A DNA stretch of 64,000 bases from Galerina marginata (GCA_023014335.1 JAECYW010000016.1:62001-126000); one strand, 5' to 3'; positions 8,222-21,480 are shown, numbered from the stretch's first letter. The notes: generated by a model from the sequence alone, not told the origin. Numbers and translations: made by a program.

Positions 8222-11200
8222 TCATCCAAAACAAACCAGAATTGAGGGCACTAACGATTTTACAGTTTCTTGAGTTAAATCTATCTGTTTTATTTTAAGA
8301 TCCCCAAAACGGCAGCTGGAAGAGAATTCCCGAAAGCTCTGTACTAGAATCTGATATATCATCAGGTATAGCGCCAGATAAGGATTCATGAGGCCTTTGA
8401 CAAGGAAATACGGTGAGTTCGAGGAAAAATAAGTAACTGGGTAGCCTGGAAGCAGATTGACGTACTGTTTAGTCTGTTTTGCCTCCATAAGCAGCTTCAG
8501 AACAGCAGGATTTGATACATCCTCCATGTTCACCGTATTCACGTCCGCCCCCTTCTCGAGCAACATCTTCACAACCCCCTCATGACCTTCAGACGACGCT
8601 TCGTGGAGTGCAGACTCATATTCTCCTCCCAGTGCATTAACGTCCGCCCCCTTCTCGAGCAGCACCTGCACAATTACCTCATGACCTTCAGACGACGCTA
8701 CCTGGAGTGCGGACCCATATTCTCCTCCCAGTGCATTCACGTCCGCCCCCTTCTCGAGCAACACCTTCACAACTACCTCATGACCTCCAACCGACGCTGC
8801 CTGGAGTGCGGACCCGTCTTCTCCTCCCTGCGCATTAACATCTGCCCCCTTCTCGAGCAGCACCTTCACGATTACCTCATGACCTTCAGACGATGCTGCC
8901 TGGAGTGCGGACCCATATTCTCCTCCCTGTGCATTCACGTCTGCCCCCTTCTCGAGCAGCATCTTCACAATTACCTCATGACCTCCAACTGACGCTGCCT
9001 GAAGTGCAAACCCATATGCTCCTCCCTGTGCATTCACGTCCGCCCCCTTCTCAAGCAGCACCTTCACGATTGCTTTGTAACCTTTACACGATGCTTGCTG
9101 GAGTGCAGACCCCCATATTCCCCCCTGTGCATTCACGTCCGCCCCCTTGTCGAGGAGCATATTCGCGACCACCTCATGACCTTTAGACAACGCCGCCTCG
9201 AGTGCGGACCCGTCGTATTTTCCTTCCTGTGTATTCACATCTGACCCTTTCTCTAGTAGGCGATATGCCACTTTTTCCATTCCAGTTACTGCAGCATAAT
9301 ATAGAGGGGAAGAGACTTCCGCCTTGCCCATTGACAGGTTCTGTGTATAGGGCCAGATAGCGGGGTTCGATATGCGAAGCCAATTTAAGAAGGAAGTCTC
9401 CGTTGTGAAAAGTTGCAACGCCAGCTCCACGACACCGGGGTCCATTCCCCCGGATTTTGCATGGTCGATCCAATGCTTAGCTGCATACCGTGCAAGTGGG
9501 GAGGAATTTAGCATAGCCTTCGTCAGGGGTGCAAACGAATCAAACTGGAGAAGGTAGGCAATGGAGGTTGTTGAAATCTTTGAATGAGCAGTTCCCTCGC
9601 TGATGCCGAAATTTCTCTCAATGTGCTCGGAGAGAAGGTACTCTTTGACAGAGAAATGTGAGAGCTTCACAGCGCCTGTATTTGCTGTCAAATAAAGAAA
9701 AATGGCTGGATCAAGGGGGTGCCGGGATCAAAATGCCGGACCGGTACCCGGTTAGTTAGTCCAGCCGCTGGAGGCAAAAAAAAAAATTGGACCCCCTGGT
9801 AAACTGCGCCCAGAACTTGATTTTAGCTCTCTAAGGGCAGCTAAATACTGTTCAAACCTTGTAATACGGTCAGAACTTGGGATGAAGCATAAATTTGTTC
9901 AATTACAGCCTGAAAACAACAGAAAATGCCGCAATATTGCACACATGCTACATGCTGGCCCAAAATTGTTAGCATGGTGTTACTAACCTAAAAACTGTAT
10001 AGTAAGCTATTGATGTCTGCTTTCAAAGTCTTACATCCATTTTTATATGTTGCAGAGCGCTTGAGGGAGCCTCTGGGAGGCTAACAAGCACCGAAGTCGG
10101 AACTGATGCACGGAAGTGACCGAAAATGATGTAATATTACCATATTTGGGTGTGTTCCTGATTATGTAAGTTAGTTAGTCCACCGAAAGTTGGCTTTAGA
10201 AAAATATCGACCCCAGGTCTTTTTTTTTTTTTCCGGGACCCCCTTGGGCTGGATGAACTGATGGTACGGTACGTGCCTTTGGATTCGGTAACAAAACTTG
10301 AGCACCGTACCAATATGTCCCGTGGGTTTAAATATCGTCTTTTTGCATCAAAACTCGGTCCATCTTTTGAATTGAAATCAATTGTGACGGCTTCTGCAAT
10401 TTCGACAACTTTCATTGGACGCTTGGAAAAGGACAACCACTCCAGGAACGTCGTCGTGTCGGCGCGATATTTGACATCAATCGCCTTCAACATTCGGCCA
10501 TAGGTTTCGTCTAAGCCCTTTGGAAGGTTCAGCATTTGGTTCTCTATTTCACGTTCGCTCAGACAGTTTTCCAGCTCGGCAAGCTGTAACGCAACCCATC
10601 GAAACCTTGGCACGGCATTAGCGACAATGAGACAATAGATTGCTCATGAAGAAGAGACGCTGACGTACGACCCTTCCGCGTGCTCTCTCAAGTTGGACTT
10701 TATATTCCCTCGAATATTTTTGTTGTACCCTTTGAATTTCGATTCCATCTGACGTTCGAGATACTTGGTAATATCTTTGTTTGCAGTGGCCTCTCCAACG
10801 TCAATTGCTCGTGGAAACGTCCCAAAAACCTTTTCAATGTCTCGCTCCGGCCGACTGGTGACCAAAATGTGGAGATTTTTCGCTTTCTGATCTATATCTG
10901 CACCGAGAAGTTTACTGACCCAATTGAGCGTCTTTTCGCGGTCGATACACTCATCAAGAGCGTCAATGACAATATATGCAGGCGCAAATCCATCGAGAAT
11001 ATCTCGCAGAGTGTTCTGAAGATCAAGGACTGATGGCTGGTGCTGACCGTCCTGGCAGCGTCTATACAGATTTCCCAAGTTTGTGGGGATACCACCAATT
11101 TTATGGGAGAACTGTGAAATGAGGGATCGGAGGAGGTTCTCGTGAAGTTGTAGCTCTTTCTGAGAATCCCTTCTATCAAAGAAGAAATATGCAAATCCGA

Positions 11201-14200
11201 CTGGCGAGTTTTCCTTGGTGAGCCTATTGATAACCGAAGAGCTGAAAAGACGGCTTGTCGGCCTCCCGCTGGCATACGATCTATGAGGAAGGGACTCACC
11301 AAAGAATGCTCTTACCACTTCCCGCTATGGATTTGTTTAAGGTTCGGATTTAAATTGCTTGGTGAGAAGCTTACCCTTTCCCTTAAGCCACAGAAAACCG
11401 GGTTTTACTTGCCATTCATGGAATCGTTCTCCATCGAGAAACCAGAAGCAGGTGTCGACTTGACGTTTTTCATCCGCTTCATTGCGATTCCTGGAGGTAT
11501 CAGGAGGGGACAGCCAGCTCCGAATTTTCTCAGCTGAGGAATTTAAACTGGTTACTAATACTAATCAACGATATCTAGAAGCTGAAATACCTAGATGGGC
11601 ATCTTTTATTGTCTCTAACGTCAGTCCTATGCCCACGGTAAATGAATTAGAGAAGGACTTTTTAAAAGAACAGAAATGTACCCATTTGTTGCTGGCCAGC
11701 CTCAATTTTCTTCACTTGAGCGTTCGTATCAATATGGAGTCTACTATAGAACGTCTCCTTCAGAACAGCGCAGTGTTTTTGGCACTCTGTAATACGTGAT
11801 TTGAGATCACCAGATACTTGGAGCTTTATGGTGCGCTCTATGAGCAAATGATTGTCAGATTTGACACAAATTAGAGGCGGTGGAATTTTATTACGTGCTA
11901 AGAACAATTTCGTATATTCATGTATAAGCGACGCAACCTTTAGTGATTGACGACTGATATCTTCGATGACATCGGTCGTGTTTGGGATAACCGGCAGGTC
12001 AGGAATTGCATTCGCCGTGCCTAGCATTTCGCGCAAGGTATGTGCCAGTTCACGGATGGATTCATCCTGGAGATCCGTTTCCTGTACGGCCTGTTCGAAC
12101 AACAATATTCAAAAAAGTTCGATTTTCATGTTACTGGACGATTCACCTGGTAAACACTGGAAATAATCGTCCACGATGCGTTGAGTATCGGGTGGACCTG
12201 TTCACGACGATCAATTGAGTTGACATGAAGGGCAATAAACGTAGTACCTGGGAAAGCTGGTCCATAACGGACTTCGTTAAGTTCAAGACTTGTCCAAGCG
12301 TCGAAACCGCGCTCATCACGGAACCGTTGCTCGAGAGGTGAGAAATATCGGCTTCGACCTGTTCCATGAATTTCTTGATATATTCCTTTGATTCGGACAT
12401 GGGAGACAAAGCTATCTTCATTTTGATAGGGATAGCGAGGCCATCCTTATCTGTCAGATCAAATCTGGCGCCTAATTTAATCGGCTTCAAGGCGAACATA
12501 TGCAGATAGCGAACGATGTACCATCAGCAAAAGTGCACACCTAGGATATGTGGATACACGTGGGTATGATCTCATAAAATAGTTATGAACCCTGTAATTC
12601 TGATCTCCCGGCGTATTCGCATAAACGCCACTAAGAAAATATAATTCTTGTCATAAATACGGAGATTATAAGCCTGGCACAAGTTATAAGTGGTTATGAG
12701 CTCTGTAATAATTATAGACGATATAAGGATTTAGTCACGTTTAAGCGAATATATGCCTAGGGAGAATATAATCTCATACAAGTAGTTATGATTCTCGGTC
12801 ATCAGGACGAAGCCATATAATTGCCCTCTTGTGAATACCTTAGGAACTCATTGTAAATTCACAAAAATGACATGCATTAATTCTATTTAACACAACAGAA
12901 TGTAGTTTAAAAAGAAGGACTGAAAGAAAAGAGAAATGCCTAGACGTAAGTAAGAACGCCGTCTTCCACAGCAAAGTCGCAGTTCGGGCAGAACACGATG
13001 GACACGATGCTGTTCTCGGACGCTGAGGCCAGTGCAGTAACGGATGAATTGGAGGCGAAGGCAAAAGCTGGCGAGCTGGAAGCTGAGTACAAGCACCGAA
13101 AGAGAACATATTATCAGAGTTGAGACACTGACCTGGCGAGATCTTAACAGGGGGCCCGATTCCTGCGACTGGGCCACAAATTTGACCCATAAAAACAAAT
13201 AAGCTTCTGGTAATCGATTACACGTCGGGACATACCTTTGTACCTCAGAAGTCAAGTTGAGAGTGCATGAAAGTGCATATATGCATGCACCCGGTGGATA
13301 AAATGGTGAGCGCTGCTTCTATGTAAGTATATGCGTGCTCAAAGGAAGCATGAGCTTACCTGAGCCAATTACACTCCCATATGACCTATAATCGATGCAG
13401 GCAGTGAATCTCAGAGTAATTACCGTAAATTTGGGACCAATGCACTCACAACAATCTGGCACCAGTGAGACGGCACTAGTCAGCACGATAACATACAGGA
13501 GATGTGATGTGTATGCTTGTATACAGGATAAACAGGTTCGGCGGAGGCGCTAGAACGAGGGAAGCAGTGGCGATGGTGGTGGTTGAGGAAAGAAAGAGAC
13601 GACATCATAAAGTCGCGCGAAGTGATCCTAAATCGGGAACATCACATGACGTCATTCGTACAACGCGACTTCAACTTGAACTTCAACTGAATTGACTCTG
13701 GCAGACTCACTGTGTTTGCCAACCGCAACTGTTCCTCTCCTCCTATCCTTCTAGCTTGTTTTTTGTCCCGACACTCCGGCGGCGCTGACACGGCTTCTGG
13801 TTCACGCTACATTGACAATGCCCCTTTCTCTCGCTGAACTGTGGTACGCGCCAAAAACTTGGTTTGCTGTGCACTTGTCTTTCAACAGAAAACCCGACTG
13901 AGCCGACTCTGCTGCTGCTCACTAGTACTACTCTGCTGCCCGGATTGTGCCGGGATCCATCGGAATATGCCCAATTCATTTCTTGGCCGGTGTGAGTCTG
14001 AGAATCGACGACTTCCCATCCTCACTCGTTCGACGGATGGTTACGAGCCTACGTGAGTCTTACAGATTCATTATTCACAATTAGTTTTGATTAAATATTC
14101 CATAAGTGAGGCCTAGAGAGGATTCGCGAAGCTTCTCCTGCAAGTTGTCTAAAGTTTGCGGATTCAAGACGGACTTTTGGCTTCGTTTGAGCTTTCTTGA

Positions 14201-15999
14201 CTCGCCGGACAGCTTTTCCCCCGAATTCTAGTCGGGAACAAATGATTTAATAGGCCCGCCTTACGAGCCTTCTCAACGCGACAGACAGAAGGCGGAGAAG
14301 TTCTTAGCTGTCCAACTTACTCACGCAAGCCCGGCGGACGTTATCACCTGGAGCGGGTGTACAGACTTCCGTAGGAGACAAAGCTGCATGGTTAGCGAAT
14401 GAGTAAGTGTTATAATTCGTGATTATATCAATGATTCACTCACTGGACCGAGAGTAGTCTGCGTCGTTCGTGGTCCGCCATGGATCCTCTCCTCCTCCTC
14501 CACCTTGTCAATGTGGCCGCTGCATTCGCACTTCCTCCACCACCTCATACAACATCGACATTGACTATCACTCTGCTTCAGCAATGTTCTCTTTACCTGC
14601 CTCATGTCGTAGGCGCAGGCGGCGCCGTTGCTCAACCCTGTCTTGTACAATGTTCATCCCATGGCCTGACTTGCTATGCACTCCTTCCGATAGGCAAAGC
14701 CGCAGCGATACAACGGAATCGAACGCATTGGCGTCACGTTTGACGATCAATACTTTTGGACTTTCCTGGGGCATAGCGCCAACTCCTAGCCTGTAGCCCA
14801 GGTAACGCCGGTATTACAATGCGAAAAAGATTGTGAGGTGGCTAGAGGCTCAGGTGGTAGCCCTGTGCTTCGACAATGCTCGTGCTTGTTGGATTGCGGC
14901 ATCCGATTGCCACATCACTATCGCACCAACCGCTCCAAGCTTCGTCCTCACACCAAATGGACGACGCTAATCCTTTCCGACAAGTCGCCCTTCACCGCAA
15001 GCCCATCCACAACACCCCGGGATCCGATGACGGGAAAGCAACAGCACAGATTGACGATGGAGAAGCTTGAATGACAGTTGAGAGATATAGGCGAACCAAC
15101 CACTGCCCGCTCGTAGAGGCAAGGCGTCGAAGAACCATGCTAGAGTATAAATCCTCTCATATTCCTTTGTCGTGATTTCACAAGTATCATCATTGCTACT
15201 AATTTGTGTGCCTCAATGACATCCTGCTTGTAATAAATCTTACCTCTTGTCCTTCACTCATAACAATTTCATGGGTCTTGTTTTCCTTCCTCACAATTCC
15301 TAGCTGCTTAAAATTAGCTTAGATTTGTTCTGTAGAATTACAAGGTCCTCGCGAGGGTCATAGCCAAATTATAATCTCCTAAATTTTTCCTGGGCTGTTG
15401 GCAACTCAACCATATTTATGACCGTCGATTATATTCGGCTGCGTGAGTTCGGAGTCCTTATATCTGGCCTGTATTTGTCGCAGCTTAGATACATTCACTC
15501 ACATTCGGCTGTCATAATTTCGGCTACCTTATATTCACTGTCATCGATTATCCTAAATGTGCACTTTTGCTGATGACTCACTATTTTCGAGCAGGTCTAC
15601 GACTTTTGACTGATGCTGTCCCACAAGGTGCTTCATATCTATGGTGGTCCCGAATCCACGGTGTACCGTAATCTTCATTGTTGACGAAGGCTCAAACCAG
15701 CTGATTCCAAGATGTTAAAGGATCGACCCAGAGGTTATTCACGAGGACATGACCCACATTCGATCGTCTGCATCCCATTTCCAATTGAGGACTGACGAGG
15801 CAGGCTTTTTCGGAGATGTTATAACCTTCTTGTTGTCCACGTAAAACCGTACAGAGTACTGCGACCGCATTTCCCGTTTCATTATGTCGCTTTCAACTTC
15901 CACGTCTAGAAAGCGATCGGTGAAACAGTGGTACTATGTTACTATCGCGTACTTACTTCTTAAGAGCGCACTAAGCAGCAATTGCTTATTGGTCGCCAT
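8222..15999 (-). CDS. NLR-type receptor: C2-NACHT-ankyrin protein (12 exons)
   Basis: Exons, in coding order: 15999-15957, 15905-15743, 15700-15582, 12471-12248, 12197-12147, 12090-11682, 11626-11591, 11533-11375, 11324-11300, 11241-10669, 10605-10268, 9684-8222. Lengths sum to 3603 nt (1200 aa). Residues 1 to about 110 look like a C2 domain (YSVRFYVDNKKV, then TMKITVHRGFG). A helical linker follows. The NACHT ATPase has P-loop GKAGSGKS (400-407), Walker B VIDALDEC (501-508) and TSRPE (538-542). About eight near-identical 33-residue ankyrin repeats (LLEKGADVNAQGG type) span roughly 840-1105. Fungal NLRs of this kind are cytoplasmic sensors; a role in non-self recognition is inferred. Two introns contain transposons (9712-10246 and 12521-15575) without breaking the frame. 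The last intron's donor (10267) is the least certain junction. An in-frame ATG at 16170 is an alternative start. Confidence 0.85.
8540..9240 (-). repeat. 99-bp coding repeats (ankyrin array)
   Basis: A 99-bp unit, visible on the plus strand by the recurring GCATTCACGTCCGCCCCCTT and a following TCTCGAGCA, recurs about eight times, each unit encoding one ankyrin repeat. Units are much more alike than ankyrin repeats need to be, which implies recent unit duplication or gene conversion. Confidence 0.9.
9712..10246. mobile_element. hAT-like non-autonomous transposon in an NLR intron
   Basis: The element is bounded by CAAGGGGGTGCCGG on the left and its inverted counterpart CAAGGGGGTCCCGG on the right (one mismatch in 14). 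It is flanked by a perfect 8-bp target duplication, GGCTGGAT (9704-9711 and 10247-10254). An 8-bp duplication with CA-beginning ends is typical of the hAT superfamily. TTAGTTAGTCCA recurs in inverted orientation inside both ends. At 535 bp with no open frame it must be mobilised in trans. It sits in the last intron of the C2-NACHT-ankyrin gene, where removal leaves an intron of about 40 nt. Confidence 0.85.
12521..15575. mobile_element. 3.05-kb DNA transposon inside an NLR intron
   Basis: The ends are inverted repeats of about 27 bp (CATCAGCAAAAGTGCACA on both sides, then CCTAGGATA versus TTTAGGATA). Short AT-rich subterminal motifs (ATTCGGCT or CGAATATA, TATAATCTC) recur at 12600-12800 and 15350-15560. 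It lies six bases inside the third intron of the C2-NACHT-ankyrin gene. The donor GTGAGT lies at 15581-15576, and deleting the element restores a normal intron of about 53 nt. A 2-bp duplication (AC on the plus strand) is the only candidate target duplication. No transposase was recognised; internal frames are short. Confidence 0.7.
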
Positions 16000-16703
16000 A
16001 TCGAGAGAAGCTATGAGCGTAAGGAAGAACAGGAAGGACAAACGTGAATCCGTGTGCAGTGCCTCATGGTACAGCCTCGGGTCAATGGGAAACATTACGT
16101 CAAGTTGGCGTGGTATTGTGTCCAATTTTGCGAAGAAGCTGAGCGTTGGATATTGAGAATGACTTTTCAAGTTTGAGTGTCAGTTGGTGATCGACGTTGG
16201 ATCGACGAGGACGACAACTTGAGGTGATACTATGTGCCATTTTATCTAATCTAATATCGTCAGATCCAATTTATGACGTTTCTGGGTAGGATCTGAAATA
16301 AAAATGCGAAAATTTCTGTTTGGAGGTGAGAAAGGCAATGTCAGAAACAAGAGACGTTAGATCCACCGATCCCGTGATCCCCCAAATCGGGACAGTCACA
16401 TAAATAGGCGGGAAAATTCTCAGCAATTTCAAATTTTCAAGCCTTTGAGCGCGCGAGACGGTAAGCATTCCCCATCAGAAGAAAAGGGGGGTGGACAAGG
16501 CCAAGTAAAACACCTTTTACACACGCTTTCATGACATATGAGTCGCGGTTGAACCCCGCAGATGTGTTACACCAATATATAAATTAAACTTATTGTTCCT
16601 AAGTAATACAAACCTAAAACCCGGAGTCATTCAATACTGACGCTGGCCGTCGTGTCCGACTCGTCCGCTCTCATTTTTGAATGCTAACATGAAAAAAAAA
16701 CAG
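16000..16703. other. Upstream region of the C2-NACHT-ankyrin gene
   Basis: No second gene was found here. It contains the 70-bp block at 16278-16347 that recurs upstream of the patatin NLR (listed separately). No clear TATA box could be assigned. Confidence 0.4.
16278..16347 (-). promoter_or_regulatory. 70-bp block shared upstream of two NLR genes (site 1)
   Basis: An ungapped 70-bp alignment with 28398-28467 shows roughly 70% identity. The best-kept pieces are TGGGTA, TCTGAA, AAATTTC, GGAGGTG and TCAGAAA. Both blocks are in the same orientation relative to the downstream minus-strand NLR gene, about 280-350 nt before the start codon here. It may be a promoter element, a 5' untranslated segment or a remnant of a common transposon; the sequence alone cannot say. 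Confidence 0.4.
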
Positions 16704-16915
16704 ATCAGGCAATAAGCAAGATTTGCAGCAATGTAGATGACGCGTCGTCCGCCAAGCAGCTGCTAACTCGAGCTATGTTGTTCATCAACGGCGATTCTGA
16801 TTCAACGCCTACATGTACGAACGTGAAGAAATTAAAATATCAGCAGCTGCATACAAGGCTTGATACGGCTGATACCTACCCGTTATACACTGCAATGGAA
16901 TCAGAAGGCCTCTAG
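16704..16915 (+). pseudogene. Possible isolated exon or gene remnant
   Basis: Directly after a good acceptor (branch-like GCTAAC, then AAAAAACAG ending at 16703) there is a 70-codon open frame ending in TAG, with a protein-like composition (for example DDASSAKQLLTRAMLF). No start codon or upstream coding exon was found. It could be a terminal exon of an unrecognised gene, a decayed gene or chance. Confidence 0.22.
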
Positions 16916-17369
16916 TTTTAGATTTGTGGTTCTTGAAGCAAAAACCAAGTGACTAACCGAAGGTTGGAACAGATAACATAGACGAGAGCACCTACACAAT
17001 CCGTGTTAATGAATGAAGGACATACTGTACGTATAAGTATAACGAAAGACAGAAGCAAGGAAATGAAAAGTTCAGATTCAAGGCGAACCACGATTAAAAT
17101 ATGTATAATGTCTTCTAGAAAGTAAAGTACAGCGTTCAAATGATCTAAGGTCTTTTCAATGGGTGGAAAAGGTCACGAATGAGAAAATGTGATGGTGCAG
17201 GTGTACTGTAAAATGCAGTGACGGTACTGAACTGCAGCCGCCTCAAGCTGGTTCGTAAGGTGCCCACCACCTGAAGGGACGTGGCTCTGCGGTCTCGCCT
17301 CCCTTTTCTAAGGCGACTTCATCGGTCGAAACGCGGGTGCTAAGGGAGGAGATGGCAGGTATGCAAAGT

Positions 17370-20300
17370 CCGAAGTACAAACCACCATGACCGACGATGA
17401 CGAGGGTGATCATCCTGATAAATGGAAGGTGATAATTAGTTGAGAATACTGATGAAAAAAAGGATAGTTACATACCCACGCACCGTATTCCGCCTGCTGG
17501 TCCAGCGGCGAGCTCAGTCCGGGACTCGTCTCCTCATGGTCTTGCTTGTTTTGTGCTTTTGAGCGTTTCCCCAGCCCACGGTTCGAGTGTCAATAAGCCC
17601 CACCCACAGGCGGAGAAGGTAGTTCTTCTCCTCCAGCCGGCTCTCAGTCCAACACCCGCTCTCGCTACCGCTCCTCGAACCCACTCGTCACCCATATCCT
17701 CCTTCCTCCACCACCATCTACAGAGGCATGGCAGACGTCAGACCCACCATCCCAGCTCCAAGGTCCAATCTTCCATGCCCCAAAATCCTTGTCGCCTTCA
17801 TCGTCGTTTGACAATTTTAACACACGGATTGCGGCGTCGGGTTCTCGAAACTCGACCTCCCGACATGACAAGTTGGACAAAATGTCCTCCACGGATTGTT
17901 CCTCGACATTCAGGTCCAACACGACAAGAAAAGGTGCGGTCCTCGAGTTTTGAAAGCGTGTTACGGGGGCCAGATAGTCCGTAGAACGCTCTAACGAGTT
18001 GACGCGTGAAAATGGTCGACCAGGTTAAGGATGACAAAATGGAATCGTCGGAGGCAGTCCTGAGCAAGGGTTAGAGGCAGAAGACATCGACAGGCAAACA
18101 CTTACGAATATCGATGGCAGTTAAGGCCTTCAGGCTGCCTAAGAGCTTGAGGCGATGGTTGAAAGTGAATCTTAAAGCGATGACGTGGCGCCGATATTGT
18201 AAGGAAGATTGGCCGTTGAAACGTCGTCGTAGAGAAAGGAGGGGTCGGGTACATCGACCTTAATTTCTGAACCACCAAGACCGCCGATATCGAAGAAGGT
18301 CATGCTGAGGAATGGAGGTCGAGGATAATGAAGAGACCCAGGGAGTTGAAGGTGAGACGACCCCCAAGATAACGACGGAGAGGCAGGAGACGGCGGCTAC
18401 ACGAAGGTCGATGTGCGAACCACCAAGGCCGACGCTGGCGAGGAGGATTACGCTGACGGATGGAAGGCTGGAATTTGGTTTTCGAAAACGTGAAAATCCC
18501 AATTCCAGGCACAGTAGCGGGCCGGGTTTCCGGCATGCTAGGACCTCCTCCTCCCCCTTCGCATTAGCACCCGTAAATCTAGCCCTGTCCACACCCATCC
18601 ATCTGCACGACGATCACTAGCCCTTCAATTTTCCATTAACCTCCTCCAACAGTGCTTTAAGCCTCGAAGGATCGCGAAGTGGAGAAGTCAGTGCCCAATA
18701 GCACAGCGAACTGGGTCTAAAGACATTCAAGCAGATGTGTTGAGGGAGGTGCGAGCAGGGGTAAAAAAGATGATGAGGGGCCCATTGTCGTGCAGCAGCG
18801 TGAAGGACGAAGGTTTTGTAGAAGGGCAAGTGAACGTAGGTGGAGAGGAAGGAGGGGCATGGATAGGACGAAGGTCGACGTGCTACGAAGAGCCATTCGT
18901 GCCTTCTGAACGGCCAACGTTCGTAGGTAGGGGTGTCGTCGTGCCGCACCGGGAAGGACGGAGGAAAGGTTCTCGTGTTGAGGGAGTACGCGGACGTCGG
19001 TGCAGAAGCTCGAAACCGCATACAGTCGCGGGCTGAAACTAGGGGGTTTCTTGTTAGGAGAGAAGTGAAAGGAGACTAAGAAGCAGTCGAAATCGCACCT
19101 AGCAGTAGTTGAGCATCACGGCGGTCGAACTTCTATGAGTGATGTTGAGGCTCGTCTTCATGCAAACGCCAGCACGACGACTGGAGCTCGAGAACCGTCA
19201 GCGATACCTCGTTCCTCAGCGCGAGTTCTCGACATGAGTCCCCAACGAGGTCGCCCGACCCTCCGCCTCCAAAGTCCCATTCCCTCGGTCCATGTTCGCC
19301 TCCATATTCCCCCGTTCTTCATCTGTCTATCCCTAGACGCGTCGGCGGCGTTGGTGGTAGCGACAAGTCATCCGTCCAACCCTATCCACCACATCTCAGA
19401 CGCGAACCACGCTGAACCCGCATCTTCGCCCTTTCTCTGCTCATCGACTAATCCCTCAACATCCATGCGACCCGTCGACACCCACGATCTTGTGCGATAG
19501 GGCATCGCGACCTTAGGACTGCACCGCGGTGTGTGTAGTGGGCTGTTGATCCAAAATCCGGGTTCAGTCCTAGGTCGACTGGGGTCTTCGCTGGCCGGGG
19601 GTCTTGATTGAGGCTAAGTGATCGCATGGTTCATGAGGTGCTCTGACGGATGAGGGACGTAGAGGTCTCCAGCCGGCGGCGACGTTGCTGTAATCGATGG
19701 TACGAGGTCCAAAAGTCGACCCCTGTGGATGGGCTGACCACGTGTATGCCGCCGCGATCTCATCAGCGAGTCGTTCCTCGAGTCCAAGACCTAAAGTGAG
19801 AAGAAAAGACGCTAAGGGAAAGGTACGAGTAACTGCCGACGACAGGTGAACGCCTATGAAGATGGGTCACAGCCCAAGTACTTGAGGCAAGGTTGACAAC
19901 GACGACGTGGTCCGAACGGTCAGAGGCTAAATTAGCCTGTAAAAGACGAAAGTTGAGGGAAAAAACGGCGTTTACGCGAAGGTTGACGTGCAAAGAACCA
20001 AGGCTAACGATAGTGAGGGGAGTCGTCCTGACGGAAGAAGGCAGGAAATAGGTTTCTAAAATATTGAGAAATCGGGCATTTCGAAATCCAGGCACCCGTG
20101 GCGGGCCGGCAGTTCCGACCCCGACCTATTTGCTCCTCTCCATACCATGATCGTGAGCAGATACTCCAGCCCTAATTCACGAGCGGCATCAACCCACGAG
20201 TATATCACTAGTCTCGCCGACCTCCAACAGCTCCGTCATCTTGGGCATTTTCGCCAACTTCGGTGACTGGCGACGGAGGGGCGGATCACCGATACCCGGG

Positions 20301-21480
20301 GCTGTGCCCAGGCCCCAAACGACAGCGCACTGGGCGAGACGACGTCGAGGTAGAAGGGTTCACCAAATGCGGGGGCGGCGGGGGAGAGAATGACGAAAAG
20401 GTCGTCGTCGTGGAGCAGCGTGAGGGATGAAGTTCTTTGGGGTGGCTAAGCGAACTTGCATGGAGAGGAAGGAGAGAGATAGATGGGATGGAAGGTGTCG
20501 TCCTACAAGCAAGATGGAGCCATTCGCGCTCTCCAAATGGCCAACGATCGTAGTCAAAAGCGTTGTCGTGTCGCACCGGGAAGCACAGAGGCGTGGTCCT
20601 TGTGTTGAGGAATTGAAACTTGAGGCGCATACAGTCGTCCAATCTTGGTTGAAATCAACTCTGACGCATGCCTAGCTGGGGGATTTCGATCAGGAGATGA
20701 AAAGCAGGTGTAATTGTACTCACAGTGACGATTTCGAGTAACCGTACTGACAATGACGTCGAAGTCGGTGTTCATGCAGACCTCCAGCTCGACCGTGACA
20801 AACCGAGCTCGAGGAGCACCGGCGATACCTCCTTCCTCAGCCTGACATGTTGCCCGACCTCCTCTCTTCCGTATTCCATTGCCTGTTCGGCTTTCTAGCC
20901 ATATCCACTTGCCCCTCCCTCACGTACTTCACCCTCCAATCTCAAAAAGCGGCGCAGAAATGGCAGTTGCAGCCACAGGTCATCAGCGACGATGACGTCC
21001 AATCCAATTCACCGCATCCGAGCTCGAACTTTGCTCCTTATGCAGTTGTCGGCTGATTTTTCAACACCAACACCGTAACTGGTATTCTAGATCCCACACG
21101 ATATGATTCCTCAGTCCAGCGACTTGAGTTGCATGAAGGTCCTCGACATAACATCCACGAACCGAGGTCAGAGGAGGTTTTCGCTGGCGTGGGGCTTCGT
21201 TGGATAGAAATGATCGCCTGGTTGGTGAGAATTGCTCTGTGGATGAAGGGGGGGGGGGGGGGAACGGCTGACATGTCGACGTGGCAAGGTATGAAGCTTG
21301 AGGGAGGACAGCATAGGTGGAGGTCGAGGAAAGCAAGGTCGAGTGCGAGGGATTATCGGAGGGGCCAGAGATACGGCGTTGAGGGTATGAGCGCCATGGA
21401 ATTGGGGACCGGTAAGATAGCTCGTGATTGCAAACGTCGGAAGAGCAAAGGCGGGCTCTGGATGTGTGCGATGACGAGAA
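17370..21480. repeat. Repeat block 1 (duplicated at 38.1-43.3 kb)
   Basis: The block is built from decayed units of one repeat family. A recurring phrase is about a GTGCGAACCACCA core followed by ATTGGTTTTCGAAAACG and then GGGCCGG. Order and orientation match block 2: 17690 with 38140, 18267 with 39795, 18410 with 39936, 18590 with 40125, 19030 with 40625, 19280 with 40870, 19987 with 41581, 20280 with 41877 and 21061 with 42935. The open frames here are not shared between copies, so no gene is called. A run of about 17 guanines lies near 21247. Confidence 0.7.

Noticed and set aside
8582..9186. Repetitive plus-strand ORFs across the ankyrin array
   Set aside because: Antisense shadows of the 99-bp ankyrin repeats.
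8540..9240. Regularly spaced direct repeats that could suggest a CRISPR array
   Set aside because: The 99-bp periodicity is fully coding (ankyrin), units have no constant repeat/variable spacer split, and the genome is eukaryotic.
11230..11300. An apparent frameshift and damaged P-loop in the NACHT domain of the C2-NACHT-ankyrin gene
   Set aside because: The stretch is an intron (GTGAGT...TTTTCAG, 11299-11242). The true P-loop GKAGSGKS is formed by a 25-nt exon (11324-11300) joined to the preceding exon, and the frame is intact.
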